A stretch of DNA of 38,393 bases, taken from positions 1 through 38,393 of the forward strand of contig NZ_AQQZ01000015.1 in NCBI RefSeq assembly GCF_001205715.1, given 5' to 3'. The notes under the pieces are model-generated. The model was not told the origin of the DNA, ran no database searches, and saw only the letters and a program-made list of their open reading frames with translations. This document shows positions 17,393 through 24,993 of the stretch, piece after piece (the stretch's first letter is position 1; each line of letters begins with the position of its first letter). The stretch is from Pseudaestuariivita atlantica (GTDB lineage: Bacteria > Pseudomonadota > Alphaproteobacteria > Rhodobacterales > Rhodobacteraceae). A program made the translations under genes and the position numbers.

Positions 17393-18958
17393 TCAGGCAA
17401 TCCGGGTGGACCGGGGGCTTTCGTCCATCTGCCGCGTCAAGAGGTGCGCCAGCCGCAGCGACAGATCCCCGCGCACGGCGCGGTGATCGGGGTCGTCCCA
17501 CAGGTTGTGCGTCTCGTCCGGGTCGGCCTGAAGGTCGTACAACTCCCCCCAATCCTCGCCCGCGTAGATCGTGAAACGCCAGCGCTTGTCGCGCAGGGTG
17601 CGCACGCGGGCCGGGGAGGCGAAGCCCAGCTTGGCGGGCCCGTCATTGAACTCGATCAGCACCTCGTCGCGGTGCCTGCCACCCGACAGCGCGGGGACGA
17701 AGCTGCGCCCCTGCATCCCGCGAAAGGGCGTCAGCCCCGCGCGGTCGAGGATGCTGGGCGCAAGGTCGATGGTCGAGGCGAGATCGAGGAAGTCCCGCGC
17801 GCTGCGGTCCGCCGGGTCGGACCAGATCATCGGCACCTGCGTGATCGACCGGAAGGGCAGGGAGCCTTTCAGCAACATCCCGAAATCGCCAAGGTAATCG
17901 CCGTGGTCCGAATTGAAGACGATCACCGTGTTGTCGTACTGCCCGCTGGCCTTGAGCGCGGCGATCAGGCGGCCGACCTGGTCGTCGATCATGGTGATCA
18001 TGCCGGCGGTCAGGGCCATCGCTTCCTGCAATTGCCGCGCGCCCACCCGCGTCGCCGTCTGCGGCGTGAACTGGCCGCCGCCGGCGCGGTACTGCTCGTC
18101 CAGCCACGCCATCGGCGGCGGCGGGTTTCGGTGCGCCTCGAACGGCAGCGAAAGGTCGAAATCGGCGGGATCGTACATGTCCCAGTACCGCCCCGGCGGA
18201 TTGAACGGGTGGTGCGGATCGGGAAAGCTGACATAGGCAAAGAACGGCGCCGCGCCCCGGTACGGCTCCTGCAGGTAGTCGATGGCGCGGTCGGCGATCC
18301 ACGTGGTGGGATACAGCTCTTCGGGGATCGGCGTGCGGTAGGCCTGGGGGCAGGTGTAGTCGTGCGGCAGCTCGTTGGCCGGATCGCGCAGCGCCTTCCA
18401 GTCGGGCGCGGTCGCCTTGAACCACTGCTCGTAATGCCCGCCCACATGCGCGCCGTGGCGTGCCGCGAACTCCACCCGCTGGAACCCGAAATAGGGCGTC
18501 TTGACCGGGGTATAGCCGCCTTCGGGGAAGTTGGCGGGGGCCTCCGCCGACGGCGCGGGCGGGGTGGACCATGCCTCTTCGACGGGGCGCGGAGGCAGGT
18601 CGGGGGCGTCGGGCGCGTGGCGGGGGTCGTCCTCGGTAAAGGGTTGCAGGTGGCTCTTGCCGAAGGCGGCGGTGTCGTACCCGGCAGCCGCCAGCACATC
18701 GACAAAGGTGTTCGCCGTGACGGGCAGGGTGCAACCATTGTACCGCAACCCGTGCTGCGACGGCATCCGCCCGGTCATGAACGACGCGCGGTTCGGCATG
18801 CAGATGGGCGAGGCGGCGTGGAAATCGCGGAACAGCGTGCCGCGTGCGGCCAGCGCATCGATATGGGGGGTCCGCACCACCGGGTGTCCCATGCATCCCA
18901 GCCAGTCGGATCGCTGCTGGTCGGTCATGATGAACAGGAAATTCGGTCGCTTGGTCAT
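17393..18958 (-). CDS. Sulfatase / alkaline-phosphatase-superfamily hydrolase
   Basis: 521 residues, no signal peptide, so probably cytoplasmic. It is a type I sulfatase that hydrolyses sulfate (or related phosphate/phosphonate) esters of an unknown substrate. The N-terminal metal site NFLFIMTDQQRSDWLG (D13) is followed by the nucleophile motif C53-M-P-N-R57 in SPICMPNRASFMTGR, which fits the CxPxR signature for conversion of Cys to formylglycine. GKSHL (100-104), DPHHPF (247-252), SDHGDYLGDFGMLLKGS (350-366, metal ligands D351/H352 and K364) and a C-terminal ELYDLQADPDETHNL complete the family pattern. The length is normal for the family. A maturation enzyme is not in the window. It is the gene preceding the giant cluster on the same strand, but 268 nt separate them and a functional link is unproven. 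Confidence 0.88.
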   Translation of the reverse strand: MTKRPNFLFIMTDQQRSDWLGCMGHPVVRTPHIDALAARGTLFRDFHAASPICMPNRASFMTGRMPSQHGLRYNGCTLPVTANTFVDVLAAAGYDTAAFGKSHLQPFTEDDPRHAPDAPDLPPRPVEEAWSTPPAPSAEAPANFPEGGYTPVKTPYFGFQRVEFAARHGAHVGGHYEQWFKATAPDWKALRDPANELPHDYTCPQAYRTPIPEELYPTTWIADRAIDYLQEPYRGAAPFFAYVSFPDPHHPFNPPGRYWDMYDPADFDLSLPFEAHRNPPPPMAWLDEQYRAGGGQFTPQTATRVGARQLQEAMALTAGMITMIDDQVGRLIAALKASGQYDNTVIVFNSDHGDYLGDFGMLLKGSLPFRSITQVPMIWSDPADRSARDFLDLASTIDLAPSILDRAGLTPFRGMQGRSFVPALSGGRHRDEVLIEFNDGPAKLGFASPARVRTLRDKRWRFTIYAGEDWGELYDLQADPDETHNLWDDPDHRAVRGDLSLRLAHLLTRQMDESPRSTRIA

Positions 18959-19065
18959 GCGGTGCCTCGTCCCGGCGGCGTGTCGTCAAGCGCAACTGTG
19001 CCGCAGGGGTGGCCGTTCGGGCCAGTCAAAAAAGGTCCCGTCGTGCGATTGGCGGCAAAGCCGGC

Positions 19066-19338
19066 CTAGTCCCGTGCCTTTTCCAGCAACCGGATCAGTT
19101 CGAGAAACTTCGCGCGCTGGTCCTCGGGCGTGCCGGAGGCGAGCGCGTCCTCGATGCAATGCGCGGCATGGTCGTCCACCACCAGCTTCTCGACACCTTT
19201 CAGCGCCGCGCGCACGGCCGCGATCTGCGTCAGGATGTCGACGCAATAGCGGTCTTCCTCGATCATGCGCGCCACGCCCCGAACCTGTCCTTCGAGGCGC
19301 TTCAATCGTTTCAGCGTGGCGGTCTTGTTCGAGTGCAT
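19066..19338 (-). CDS. CsoR/FrmR-family metal-sensing transcriptional repressor
   Basis: 90 residues, the normal size for the all-helical CsoR/RcnR/FrmR family of repressors, which release DNA on binding Cu(I), Ni/Co, formaldehyde or sulfide. The core LKRLEGQVRGVARMIEEDRYCVDIL is typical. The ligand triad is C32, H57, C61 with spacing 25 and 4, the same as the C-H-C copper site of CsoR. Tyr31 next to the first Cys also agrees with CsoR, while a His at position 2 recalls RcnR. Copper is the best guess, with formaldehyde or another metal possible. It is divergent from the glutaredoxin-MauE gene; a palindromic operator lies between them at 19411-19429. Confidence 0.88.
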   Translation of the reverse strand: MHSNKTATLKRLKRLEGQVRGVARMIEEDRYCVDILTQIAAVRAALKGVEKLVVDDHAAHCIEDALASGTPEDQRAKFLELIRLLEKARD

Positions 19339-19403
19339 GGCGGAACCAACAGCAAGGGTGGCAGGTTTGTCGAGTGAAAACGGAGAAACCCCGCGACCGG
19401 GGC

Positions 19404-19431
19404 TTGAATGTATACCCTATGGGGGTATATG
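19404..19431 (+). promoter_or_regulatory. Sigma-70-like promoter of the glutaredoxin-MauE gene
   Basis: A -35-like TTGAAT (19404-19409) and a -10-like TATATG (19426-19431) are separated by 16 bp. The CsoR-type palindrome fills the spacer and covers most of the -10 box, so repressor binding would block RNA polymerase directly. Confidence 0.5.
19411..19429. promoter_or_regulatory. CsoR-type operator palindrome
   Basis: TATACCCTATGGGGGTATA is an almost perfect palindrome of the known CsoR operator form (TACCC...GGGTA). It lies 72 nt upstream of the divergent repressor start (19338) and 62 nt upstream of the plus-strand gene start (19492). This predicts autoregulation plus control of the glutaredoxin-MauE fusion. 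Confidence 0.75.
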
Positions 19432-19491
19432 CACCGAACAGCGACGGACCGCAAGCATGCGCGCCACGCACCGTTCCTGAAGGAGAGAAAG

Positions 19492-20274
19492 ATGCCACGG
19501 GATATGACCGAAACCGACCGAACCGACCCGGCACAGGCCGCCACCGGCAAGACGGCGGTCCTTTACCGGATGGTGCTGCCCGATCACCTGTGCCCTTCGG
19601 GCCTGAAGGCGCATTTCCTGCTGCGCCGCCACGGCTATGACGTGGATGACCGTCCCTTGACGACGCGGACTGAGACCGACGCGTTCAAGGCCGCGCATGA
19701 CGTGCCGACCACGCCGCAGATCTGGATCGATGGAGAGCGCGTGGGCGGCTACCAGGACCTGCGCCAGAAGCTCGACGGGTACGATCCCAAGGCGACAACC
19801 TACCAGCCGGTGATCTTCCTGTTCCTGGTGGCGGCGGCGACGGCGCTGGCGCTGTCCTTTGGCTTCCTCGGCACGATCACGTGGCAGACGCTGGGCTGGT
19901 TTGTCTCGGTGTCGATGATCCTTCTGGGCATGCAGAAACTGCGCGACATCGAAGGGTTCACCACCGGCTTTCTCAACTACGACCTGGCCGCGCGGCGCTG
20001 GGTGCCCTACGCCTATATCTACCCGTGGGTGGAAACAGGCGCGGGCGTGCTGATGACCGGCATGATCTTTTCTTGGCTGTCGGCCCCGGCGGCGCTGATC
20101 ATTTCGACCATTGGCGCGGTGTCGGTGTTCAAGGCCGTCTACATCGACAAGCGCGAGCTGAAATGCGCCTGCGTGGGCGGCAATTCCAACGTGCCGCTGG
20201 GCTTCGTGTCGCTGACCGAGAACCTCGGCATGATGGCGATGTCGCTGGTCATGCTCTGGATGCTTCTGGCCTGA
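19492..20274 (+). CDS. Glutaredoxin-MauE-like membrane fusion protein
   Basis: 260 residues. Residues 20-98 are a glutaredoxin/thioredoxin-fold domain with a single active-site cysteine (C34-P-S-G) and the conserved cis-Pro loop TTPQIWIDGERVGGY. Residues 104-260 contain about four to five membrane helices of the MauE/DoxX type, with a conserved CACVGG (225-230) before the last helix. MauE-like proteins deliver reductant or assist disulfide chemistry across the membrane, so this is likely a membrane redox relay; the substrate is unknown. The ATG at 19492 is chosen because AAGGAGAG lies 4-11 nt upstream; the longer frame from 19408 would start inside the promoter and operator. Control by the CsoR-like repressor suggests a role in copper or thiol stress. 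Confidence 0.8.
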   Translation: MPRDMTETDRTDPAQAATGKTAVLYRMVLPDHLCPSGLKAHFLLRRHGYDVDDRPLTTRTETDAFKAAHDVPTTPQIWIDGERVGGYQDLRQKLDGYDPKATTYQPVIFLFLVAAATALALSFGFLGTITWQTLGWFVSVSMILLGMQKLRDIEGFTTGFLNYDLAARRWVPYAYIYPWVETGAGVLMTGMIFSWLSAPAALIISTIGAVSVFKAVYIDKRELKCACVGGNSNVPLGFVSLTENLGMMAMSLVMLWMLLA

Positions 20275-20286
20275 CGGGCCGCCCGG

Positions 20287-20982
20287 TCAGATCGAGACGC
20301 TTTGCAACAGGGCGTCCCGGTCGACCATGTCCTTCGGCCCTTCCCGGATCACCGCCCCGCGCGACAGGGCGGTGAACCGGTCGGCCAGGTCGAAGGCAAA
20401 GTCGAAATACTGCTCCACCAGTACGATGGCGATCTCGCCTTCCTCCCTCAACTGCGCGATCACGCGTCCGATCTGCTTGATGATGTTGGGCTGGATGCCT
20501 TCGGTCGGCTCGTCCAGCAACAGGATGCGCGGGCGGGTGATGAGCGCGCGGGCGATGGCCAGTTGCTGCTGCTGACCGCCTGACAGGTCGCCGCCCCGCC
20601 GGTGGCGCATCTCGTGCAGCACCGGGAACAGCTCGAAAATACGGTCGGGGATGGCGCGTGTATGGCGCGGCAGACAGGCGAACCCGGTTTCAAGGTTCTC
20701 TTCCACCGTCAGAAGCGGGAACACCTCGCGCCCCTGCGGGACATAGGCGATGCCGGCGCGGGCCGCCCGGAACGCGGTGGGGTGGCGCAGGTCAGTGCCG
20801 TGCACCGACACGGTGCCGCCGGAATAGGGGTGCCGCCCGGCGATGGCCTTCAGAAGGGAGGTCTTGCCCACGCCGTTCGTGCCCATCACGGCGGTGACCT
20901 GCCCGGCATGGGCCTCAAGGTCGACGCCGTGCAGGATCTGGCTTTGCCCGTAATGCAGCGTGAGCGCTTCGACTTTCAGCAT
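20287..20982 (-). CDS. urtE: Urea ABC transporter ATP-binding protein UrtE
   Basis: 231 residues; one of the two ATPases powering urea uptake. Walker A is GTNGVGKTS (about 34-42), the ABC signature LSGGQQQQLAIARAL, and Walker B LLLDEPTEGIQPNIIKQIG, which is diagnostic for UrtE within the branched-chain amino acid/urea ABC group. The length is normal. It is the last gene of urtABCDE, 3 nt after the urtD stop, and ends 12 nt from the convergent glutaredoxin-MauE gene. Such operons are usually induced under nitrogen limitation, though no control site is visible here. Confidence 0.95.
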   Translation of the reverse strand: MLKVEALTLHYGQSQILHGVDLEAHAGQVTAVMGTNGVGKTSLLKAIAGRHPYSGGTVSVHGTDLRHPTAFRAARAGIAYVPQGREVFPLLTVEENLETGFACLPRHTRAIPDRIFELFPVLHEMRHRRGGDLSGGQQQQLAIARALITRPRILLLDEPTEGIQPNIIKQIGRVIAQLREEGEIAIVLVEQYFDFAFDLADRFTALSRGAVIREGPKDMVDRDALLQSVSI

Positions 20983-20985
20983 GGC

Positions 20986-21726
20986 TCAGCGCCCAAGGTA
21001 GACATCGATCACCTCCTGGTTGGCGGTCACGTGGTCAAGCGAGCCTTCGGCGAGGACCGAGCCTTCGTGCAGCACCGTGACCTTGCAACCGAGGCGGCGG
21101 ACGAATTCCATGTCATGCTCCACCACCACCACCGCGCGGGTCCGCGCGGCGCGTTTCAGAAGGTCGGTGGTGTGCTGGCGTTCCGCCGGGGTCATGCCCG
21201 CGGCGGGTTCGTCCACCAGCAGAAGGCGCGGGTCCTGCGCCAGCAGCATCCCGATTTCCAGCCACTGCTTCTGCCCGTGGGACAACTCGCCCGCGCGGCG
21301 GGGCAGGTCATCCGCCAGCCCGATCTCCTCGGCGATTTCCCTTATCCGCGCGCCGCCTTGCGGGGTCTTGCGATGGAACAGAACGTCGAACGGCCCGCGC
21401 TTGTTCTTCAGCGCCATGGCGAGGTTCTCGCGCACGCTCTGGTCCTCGAACACGGTGGGTTTCTGGAACTTGCGCCCGATCCCCGCCCGCGCGATCTGGC
21501 TTTCGTTCATCGACAACAGGGACACCGAACGCTCGCCCCAGATCACGGTGCCTTCGTCGGGTCGCGTCTTGCCGGTGACGATGTCCATGAAGGTGGTCTT
21601 GCCCGCGCCGTTCGGCCCGATCACGGCGCGCAGCTCGGGCTCGGCGATCTGGATCGACAGGTTGTTGATCGCGCGGAACCCGTCGAAGCTGACCGACACG
21701 CCCGAGACTTCCAGAAGCGTCGTCAT
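20986..21726 (-). CDS. urtD: Urea ABC transporter ATP-binding protein UrtD
   Basis: 246 residues. It has Walker A GPNGAGKTT, the signature LSHGQKQWLEIGMLL, Walker B LLLVDEPAAGMTPAE and the H-loop VVVVEHDMEFV. The LSHGQKQWLEIGM variant is typical of UrtD. The ATG at 21726 overlaps the urtC stop in an ATGA; the open frame extends further upstream, but only within urtC. It pairs with UrtE as the nucleotide-binding dimer on the cytoplasmic face of UrtBC. Confidence 0.95.
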   Translation of the reverse strand: MTTLLEVSGVSVSFDGFRAINNLSIQIAEPELRAVIGPNGAGKTTFMDIVTGKTRPDEGTVIWGERSVSLLSMNESQIARAGIGRKFQKPTVFEDQSVRENLAMALKNKRGPFDVLFHRKTPQGGARIREIAEEIGLADDLPRRAGELSHGQKQWLEIGMLLAQDPRLLLVDEPAAGMTPAERQHTTDLLKRAARTRAVVVVEHDMEFVRRLGCKVTVLHEGSVLAEGSLDHVTANQEVIDVYLGR

Positions 21727-22979
21727 GGGTCTTTCCTCACCAAGTGGTCGAAGAGGCCGCCGATGCCTTTCGGGAAAAACAGCGTGACGACGACGAAGGA
21801 GACGCCCAGCAGGACCAGCCACCAGTCGGTCCACTGGATGGTGTAGAACCCCAGCGGGATGTCCGGTGCGCCTCCACCCGTGAACCAACTGGATAAAAGC
21901 GATACGAAGGCCGCCCCGATCACCGCGCCATAGAGGCGCCCGCGCCCGCCGATGGCGACCCAGACAGCAAGGTAGATCGACGCGATGGGGGCAATCTCTG
22001 CCGGGTTGATGATGCCCGCCTGCGGGTAATAGAGCGCACCCGCGATGCCCGCCACGATGGCGGTGAGCGTGAAGACGAAGAGTTTATAGCTTTCAACGTG
22101 GTAGCCGAGGAACCTCACGCGGGCCTCGTCGTCGCGGATGGCTCGGATCACGCTGCCCATCTTGCCCGACACGACCCACGCGAAGAGCACGTATCCCAGC
22201 CCCAGCGCCAGCGCCGAGGCCCAGAGGAAGACGATGGAGATGACCGATTGCGGCACCGCTTCGAAACCGGGGATGTTCTGCAACCCGCTGAGCCCGTTAT
22301 TGCCGCGCAACCCGCTGTCGTTCTGGAAAAGGTAGAGCGACAGGGCGAGTGTCATCGCCTGCGTCAGGATCGACAGGTAGACGCCGGTCACGCGGCTGCG
22401 GAAGGCGAGCCAGCCGAAGACCAGCGCCAGAAGCCCCGGCACCAGCGCGACCATCAGGAGTTGCAGGGCGAGGCTGTCGGCGAAGGCCCAGAGCGCGGGA
22501 AACTCGGACGAGCCGACCACGCCGAAGATCTGCACGCCGATCGCGTCGATCACTTCCTGTTCTGTGGGGGGCAGCGGGGCCTCGGCGAGGGATGCTTCGA
22601 CGATCCGTTCGGTCCGCGCGTACATCAGCCACATGCCGATGGCGTAGCCGCCGATCCCGAAGAAGGCGAAATGCCCAAGCGACAGGATCCCGCAATAGCC
22701 CCAGACCACGTCCATCGCGATGGCGACGAGGCAGAGGCAGAGCGTCTTGCCCAGCGTCTTGACGAAGCTGGTGGACAAAAGCCCGATCCCGAAGGCGTCG
22801 GACAGGAATGTGACGCCGAGGGTGAAGGCGGACAGTGCCAGCAGGAACCACAGGACCGAGGGGTGACGCATCACGAAAGGTCTGGCGCCGCCTAGAGGCG
22901 TCGCGCCGGGCGAGGGGGCGCTGCCCCCTCGCGCTCCCCCGAGGTATTTTCGAACCGAAGAAGGGGTGGGTCGGGTCAT
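21723..22979 (-). CDS. urtC: Urea ABC transporter permease UrtC with an odd N-terminal extension
   Basis: 418 residues from the ATG at 22979. From MRHPSVLWFLLAL (ATG at 22871) onward it is a normal UrtC/LivM-type permease: about nine membrane helices, GYCGILSLGHFAFFGIGGYA and the EAA-like loop IRAIRDDEARVRFLGYHVES. The first 36 residues (MTRPTPSSVRKYLGGARGGS, then APSPGATPLGGARPFV) are encoded by a REP-like repeat and resemble no permease. The upstream ATG is nevertheless favoured: it has GGGAG at good spacing and lies 4 nt after the urtB stop, whereas 22871 lacks a Shine-Dalgarno. The extension may be a recent capture of the repeat as coding sequence, or true initiation may be at 22871 (382 residues). 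Confidence 0.9.
   Translation of the reverse strand: MTRPTPSSVRKYLGGARGGSAPSPGATPLGGARPFVMRHPSVLWFLLALSAFTLGVTFLSDAFGIGLLSTSFVKTLGKTLCLCLVAIAMDVVWGYCGILSLGHFAFFGIGGYAIGMWLMYARTERIVEASLAEAPLPPTEQEVIDAIGVQIFGVVGSSEFPALWAFADSLALQLLMVALVPGLLALVFGWLAFRSRVTGVYLSILTQAMTLALSLYLFQNDSGLRGNNGLSGLQNIPGFEAVPQSVISIVFLWASALALGLGYVLFAWVVSGKMGSVIRAIRDDEARVRFLGYHVESYKLFVFTLTAIVAGIAGALYYPQAGIINPAEIAPIASIYLAVWVAIGGRGRLYGAVIGAAFVSLLSSWFTGGGAPDIPLGFYTIQWTDWWLVLLGVSFVVVTLFFPKGIGGLFDHLVRKDP
22905..22965. repeat. REP-like GC-rich palindromic element between urtB and the urtC core
   Basis: GCGAGGGGGC (22910-22919) and GCCCCCTCGC (22923-22932) form a perfect 10-bp stem with a 3-nt loop. This is followed by CTCCCCCGAGGTATTTT and CGAACCGAAGAAGG. 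I recall very similar CTCCCCCGAGGTATTT-type elements scattered between genes of Rhodobacteraceae. Here it lies inside the annotated 5' end of urtC. Confidence 0.6.
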
Positions 22980-22983
22980 GGGG

Positions 22984-24912
22984 TCAGTCTCCCGCCGCGC
23001 GGCCCCTGAGGGCGACGATGCCCTTGGGACGGAACTGGATGAAGAGGATGATGAAGAGGATCATGTAGGTCTGGGCAGCGAGCGTGTTCGACGGGTTGAA
23101 CCATTCGATCCCCTTTTGCAGGAAGCCGATCAGGGCCGCGCCCGCGAGCGTGCCCCAGACATTGCCGACGCCGCCCACGACCACGGTCATGAAGCTTTGC
23201 ACGATGTAGTCGGTGCCCATTTCCGAGGTGACCTTGGCGTATAGCCCGATGGCGACGCCGGCGATGCCCGCGATGCCCGATCCGAGGCCGAAGGTCAGCA
23301 TGTTGATCCGGTCGGGGTTGATGCCCATGGACGCGGCCATGCCGGGGTTCTGGGTCACGGCGCGCACTTCCAGCCCCAGCCGGGTGCGGTTCAGCACGAA
23401 CAGGATGAGGGCGAGGAAGGTGAGTGCCAGCACGAAGATCGCGATCCGGATATAGCTGATCGCCACCACGTCGTTCAGCACCCACGCCCCGTCCAGCCAG
23501 CCCGGAGAGGTCAGGGGCCGCGCCTGCGTGCCGAAGACGTTCTTGGCCAATTGCTGCAGCGCGATGGAGATGCCGAAGGTCGCAAGCAGGGTTTCGAGCG
23601 GGCGGTGGTAGAGCCAGCGGATCACCAGCCGCTCCATCGCGACGCCCGCACCGAAGGTCACGGCGAAGGCGAGCGGCAGGGCGAGAAGGATCGACAGGGT
23701 ATAATCCGGCACGACCAGTTGCACGACATAGCCGGTATAGGCGCCCATCATGATGAATTCGCCATGCGCCATGTTGATCACGCCCATCACGCCGAAGGTG
23801 ATGGCAAGCCCGATGGCGGCGAGGAAATAGATCGAGGCCAGCGACAGCGCGTCGAGCGACAGGTCGAGCACCTGGTTCACGCCCACGCGCGTTTCGATCG
23901 CGGTGAGCGCTTCTTCGGCGGCGGTGGTCACGGCGGGGTCATCCTCGGCATAGAGGGTGTAGAACACGTGGGCGTCGAGGGCGGCTTCGCGGTCCGCGTC
24001 TGTCACGGGCGGGGGGACGATGCCGGCCGTGGCCAGCGCGACATAGGCGGTGGCGCGGGCCGCGTCGGTGTCGAGGTCGGCGACGGCGACGCCCCCGACG
24101 GTTTCGCCGTCGATGTTGGCGATCAGCGCGTCGCGGATGGCCGCGGCGGTGACCGGGGCGGGGGCCAACCCGGCATCGACCAAATGCGCGTAGGCATCCT
24201 CCCGGCTCAGCGCGTCGGAGCCGGGGGTGAGCACAGTGGCGATGTTGGCGTCGTCGGGCAGGGAAGCGGCGACGCCGGGGCGGGTGGCGAGGATCTGGTT
24301 CAGGACCGCGCGCGTTTCGATGCTCATGCTGCCCGACAGGGCCGCGATGGCGGCGACGCGCGTCGCGGTGTCGTCGGCGAAGCGGGCGGTCAGCATCTGT
24401 GCCAGTTGCGCCTTGCGCGCCTTGAGCGACGGGTCGGGTTCGTCGGGGATCGAGGCGGAGAGGGGCGCAAGCTGGTCGGCGGCGGGGGAGCGCGCGATGG
24501 CCTCGACCGCTGCCTGACGGCGGGAAAGATCGGGGCTGGAGAGCTGGAACTGCACCAGCACCTCGCCAATGGCGCGGCGCACGCCGCCATTGGGGCGCAC
24601 GGGCTTTGCATCGATGTCGGAGGAGATGACCTCGCCGGTATCCAGATCGACCAGCGCATCGCCCTCCTTGCGGAAGAACCGCCCGTCGGAGGCCCGGCGC
24701 ACGACCTCGCGCCCCTGCCATGCTTCGAGGAAATCGACCGCCTGCGGCAGGTTCGACGCGGCGAGATCGTCCAGCACCACGCCAACCGTCTTGCGGCTGG
24801 GCTTGGCGACGAGATCCGCGTGGGTCTGCAGGATGTCCTGCAAGGTCTGCGCCACGGTCGGACCGGGCAGCGATACGCACAGCGCAAGGGCAATCAGGAA
24901 AGCGCGCAGCAT
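22984..24912 (-). CDS. urtB: Urea ABC transporter permease UrtB
   Basis: 642 residues. A signal peptide (MLRAFLIALALCVSLPGPTVAQ) leads a periplasmic, HEAT-like N-terminal region (about 25-345). The LivH-type permease follows (about 350-640), with AIGLAITFGVMGVINMAHGE, the EAA-like loop LEVRAVTQNPGMAASMGIN and FRPKGIVAL at the end. The long N-terminal region is a known feature of UrtB but is towards the large side here. It forms the membrane channel with UrtC. The ATG at 24912 is 81 nt after urtA, with a hairpin in between. Confidence 0.94.
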   Translation of the reverse strand: MLRAFLIALALCVSLPGPTVAQTLQDILQTHADLVAKPSRKTVGVVLDDLAASNLPQAVDFLEAWQGREVVRRASDGRFFRKEGDALVDLDTGEVISSDIDAKPVRPNGGVRRAIGEVLVQFQLSSPDLSRRQAAVEAIARSPAADQLAPLSASIPDEPDPSLKARKAQLAQMLTARFADDTATRVAAIAALSGSMSIETRAVLNQILATRPGVAASLPDDANIATVLTPGSDALSREDAYAHLVDAGLAPAPVTAAAIRDALIANIDGETVGGVAVADLDTDAARATAYVALATAGIVPPPVTDADREAALDAHVFYTLYAEDDPAVTTAAEEALTAIETRVGVNQVLDLSLDALSLASIYFLAAIGLAITFGVMGVINMAHGEFIMMGAYTGYVVQLVVPDYTLSILLALPLAFAVTFGAGVAMERLVIRWLYHRPLETLLATFGISIALQQLAKNVFGTQARPLTSPGWLDGAWVLNDVVAISYIRIAIFVLALTFLALILFVLNRTRLGLEVRAVTQNPGMAASMGINPDRINMLTFGLGSGIAGIAGVAIGLYAKVTSEMGTDYIVQSFMTVVVGGVGNVWGTLAGAALIGFLQKGIEWFNPSNTLAAQTYMILFIILFIQFRPKGIVALRGRAAGD

Positions 24913-24956
24913 GGCAGGTCCGGGGCGTACGAGGGAGAAGCCGTCAGGGCGGGAAA

Positions 24957-24981
24957 GGGGCGCGATGCGGGACCGCGCCCC
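24957..24981 (-). other. Intercistronic hairpin between urtA and urtB
   Basis: GGGGCGCG (24957-24964) and CGCGCCCC (24974-24981) form a perfect 8-bp stem with a 9-nt loop, starting 12 nt after the urtA stop codon. There is no T-run, so it is more likely an mRNA-stabilising or attenuating structure. Such structures raise binding-protein levels relative to permeases in many ABC operons. Confidence 0.6.
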
Positions 24982-24993
24982 CGGTCGTGTGGA

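Noticed and set aside
17336-19069. A plus-strand open frame of 577 codons
   Set aside because: Antisense to the sulfatase, which carries complete family motifs.
20271-20290. Hairpin CTGACGGGCC/GCCCGGTCAG at the convergent junction of the glutaredoxin-MauE gene and urtE
   Set aside because: Full pairing would leave a one-base loop and needs a bulge; too weak to call a terminator.
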